From Gordonia sp. PP30 (GTDB lineage Bacteria; Actinomycetota; Actinomycetes; Mycobacteriales; Mycobacteriaceae), in the NCBI RefSeq assembly GCF_023100845.1, contig NZ_CP095864.1:992001-1056000 (forward strand): 64,000 nt of DNA. Reading direction: 5' to 3'. Each line of letters starts with the position of its first letter. Position 1 is the stretch's first letter. The position numbers and the translations under genes are program-made. A model generated the notes under the pieces. It was not told the DNA's origin. It searched no databases and saw nothing but the letters and a program-made list of their open reading frames with translations. Below are positions 62,448 to 64,000 of this stretch, one piece after another.

Positions 62448-63659
62448 TTATCCGCCGGCAGTCGGCAGGGACGCGTAGACGATTCCCTGCGGTCGTAGGA
62501 CCGCGGTCTGGAAGCGGGACTCGAAACGGGCGCGCAGCTGGTTCTTCTCGAACAGCTCGCCGCCCTGCTCCCACTCCAAGTCGAGTGCGCCATCGGTGTA
62601 GACGACGATCGACTCGTGGCTGAGCAGCAGTGCCTTGTTCGCCGGCAGCGACGTCGAGCAGACGACCGGCACGCCCCAGAGGGTGCGGGCCGCGCGATCG
62701 ACCGGGGAGCTGTTGAACAGGAACTCACCCGAACCGCTCGCGGTCGAGGTCTCAACCTTCTCCCAGTCGGCCGGTGACAGGACCACCGCGGACGGCACGT
62801 GCCCGAGTGATTCGAGCTTGGTGATCGAGCTGCGCACCGTGAGCGCGATGTCGGTGCCGGCGGCCTGAGTCTGGATCCCCGAGGTCGTGATGATCCCCGA
62901 CAGCTGTGGCGCGGTCCCGGTGCCGTTGATGATCTGGTGTTCCAGGCTGGCGCGCAGGCCGTACAGGAGCTCGGTCGAGAGGAACTGAGTCAGGCCCGGG
63001 ACGTCGCGCAGATCGTACTTGCCGATCTCCTCGGTCAGGTGCGCGATCACCTGCAGCGACGCGTCGACCGGGGTGATCCCGTACACCGAGGTCGGCTTGC
63101 TCGCGCCCGGTGCGACCGGGGCGGCGTTGTTGGTGCGCGTGCTCTCGCGCAAATACCGGAACGTCGGGCCCGCGCCGCCACCGGTGAGGTCGAGGTCGCC
63201 GGCGTCATTCCCGCGGACGCCGCCGCCTCCGAGGGTGATCACCGGGAGCACATCGAGCAGTTCGACGGGCTTCTCGGGCTGCTGCGCGAACGCGGTCACG
63301 ATCGTGTTGGTGGCACCGGTCAGCGACATGGCCTTCACGCCGAACTCGCCGCGGTGCGCGGTCGCCTTGCGGGCGAGCTCGCTCGCGACATGCTTGAAGT
63401 TGCGGCCGGTCAGCACACCCTTCGCGCCTTCGTCGTCGACGGCCGACCCATCCTCGCGGGTGACCTTCGAGAACGCGGCCACAATCGCCTCATCCTCGCC
63501 AGCCTTGGCGATCTGCGCCGCCAAGCTGTCGATCTGCTTCTTGTAGTCCGCCAGGGCGGTGCGGTCCTCGTCGGACAGCTCGGCGCCAGCGGCCTTGCGC
63601 TCGGCGATCAGATCCTGAGCCTTCTTCAGCAGTGCGTCATGCTTCTCACGGATATTCAT
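62448..63659 (-). CDS. HK97-family phage major capsid protein
   Basis: A 403-residue protein. Residues 1-110 are charged and helical (REKHDALLKKAQDLIAERKAAG), the delta/scaffold domain normally cut off by a prohead protease. The rest has HK97-fold features: an AFAQQPEKPVELLDVLPV N-arm region, LTEEIGKYDLRDVPGLTQFL (spine helix) and the C-terminal LWGVPVVCSTSLPANKALL, then EKNQLRARFESRFQTAV. It self-assembles into a T-number icosahedral shell. ATG 63657 follows AAAGGA. No protease or portal gene is seen within 340 bases upstream. Confidence 0.9.
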   Translation of the reverse strand: MNIREKHDALLKKAQDLIAERKAAGAELSDEDRTALADYKKQIDSLAAQIAKAGEDEAIVAAFSKVTREDGSAVDDEGAKGVLTGRNFKHVASELARKATAHRGEFGVKAMSLTGATNTIVTAFAQQPEKPVELLDVLPVITLGGGGVRGNDAGDLDLTGGGAGPTFRYLRESTRTNNAAPVAPGASKPTSVYGITPVDASLQVIAHLTEEIGKYDLRDVPGLTQFLSTELLYGLRASLEHQIINGTGTAPQLSGIITTSGIQTQAAGTDIALTVRSSITKLESLGHVPSAVVLSPADWEKVETSTASGSGEFLFNSSPVDRAARTLWGVPVVCSTSLPANKALLLSHESIVVYTDGALDLEWEQGGELFEKNQLRARFESRFQTAVLRPQGIVYASLPTAGG

Positions 63660-64000
63660 GTTCGATCCTTTACGTCTGTGCAGCGGTAGCCGCTGCATGA
63701 GTGATTTCGGAGTCGACGGGCGCGTGATTCGCTGGCCGGCCACCAGATCTGAGACGGACCCCGTACAGGGCCGGCCTCTCCACAGGTGGCGACGGGCGGC
63801 CGCGCTGGCCGCTGCACCGGAGTGCGCCCGCATGGTAGCCACGGGCAGGGACAACCGACCGTGACGCGCTGATCAGGAACGGTTCACCACGAACTGCCCC
63901 TGACCTGGCATGGAATCCCCCAGACAATCCGGGGGGAGAGCCCGGCTTACCGCGGGGAGCCGGGGTGGTGGGGGTGGTCGAGACGCTAGCGCCCTACCCG
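63660..64000. other. Region upstream of the capsid gene, no gene recognised
   Basis: On the minus strand a frame ending TAA at 63670 reads THAAATAAQT and could be the tail of a preceding gene, but its upstream part resembles no phage protein. Two hairpins lie near the edge: CCCCC/GGGGG around 63917-63935, and CCCGGCT (63941-63947)/AGCCGGG (63958-63964). They may be terminators or leader structure. Confidence 0.4.

Larger units (their letters stand above)
60734..64000. mobile_element. Prophage or phage-satellite-like region beginning at tRNA-Gln
   Basis: From the 3' end of the tRNA to the window edge every recognisable gene is phage-like: three overlapping small genes ending in an ImmA/IrrE-type protease, a small Cys-rich protein, and an HK97-fold capsid on the opposite strand. 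tRNA 3'-end-like pieces and strong hairpins fill the gaps. Integrase, terminase, portal and the right attachment site are not in view. Confidence 0.65.

Overview
The window is about 64 kb of high-GC actinobacterial chromosome. The best fit is a mycolic-acid-containing member of the Mycobacteriales, most like Gordonia. The reasons are the mycobacterial-type order metG, tatD, rpfB, ksgA, ispE, the block pth, rplY, prsA, glmU, a complete yrbE-mce operon, a DUF222/HNH (13E12-type) protein, GTG and TTG starts, and many apparently leaderless genes with a TANNNT box 6-8 bases before the start codon. I cannot name the species from sequence alone.

Layout. 1-8.5 kb: an AurF-type diiron oxygenase cut by the window edge, a CPA1 cation/proton antiporter, an MFS exporter, a double universal stress protein, a small membrane protein, a protein O-mannosyltransferase divergent from rsmI, and pabB. 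8.5-9.0 kb: a repeat island with a 34-bp tandem array. 9.0-20.4 kb: metG, a GH65 phosphorylase with its beta-phosphoglucomutase, a PhzF-like protein, tatD, rpfB, ksgA, ispE and an ABC-F ATPase. 20.4-37 kb is a mixed segment: an enolase set apart from the usual eno neighbourhood, a membrane adenylate cyclase, two SGNH hydrolases, a 3-hydroxyisobutyryl-CoA hydrolase-like enzyme, a glutamine amidotransferase, prfC, the DUF222/HNH protein behind an SOS-type box, an SRPBCC protein behind a Zur/Fur-type box, two tandem KAS III proteins, a GH1 beta-glucosidase with an MFS transporter, and a LuxR remnant. 37-48 kb: pth, rplY, arsC, prsA and glmU, interrupted between rplY and arsC by a small hydrolase-like gene and an unusual operon.

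That operon (38.9-44.7 kb, minus strand) is the most notable part. A 19-bp sequence matching the IdeR/DtxR iron box at 16 of 19 positions lies before five genes that all overlap by 4 bases: a Tat-exported GMC oxidoreductase, a thiamine-diphosphate enzyme, an SRPBCC protein, a KAS III-like protein with Asn in place of the catalytic His, and a PLP aminotransferase. Two genes are broken: the SRPBCC gene by an in-frame TAG, the aminotransferase by an internal deletion and frameshifts. It looks like an iron-regulated biosynthetic operon of unknown product that is decaying in this strain.

48-60.6 kb: a FabG-type reductase, a TetR regulator, and an uninterrupted operon of two YrbE permeases, MceA-F and an Mce-associated protein, followed by two MpaB/DUF2236 proteins. 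The TetR and mce promoters share sequence words. 60.66 kb onward: a tRNA-Gln gene marks the start of a phage-like region with a nested RNA stem-loop over a ribosome binding site, three overlapping small genes ending in an ImmA/IrrE-type metalloprotease, a tRNA 3'-end-like fragment, a small Cys-rich protein and, on the opposite strand, an HK97-fold major capsid protein. No integrase is visible before the window ends.
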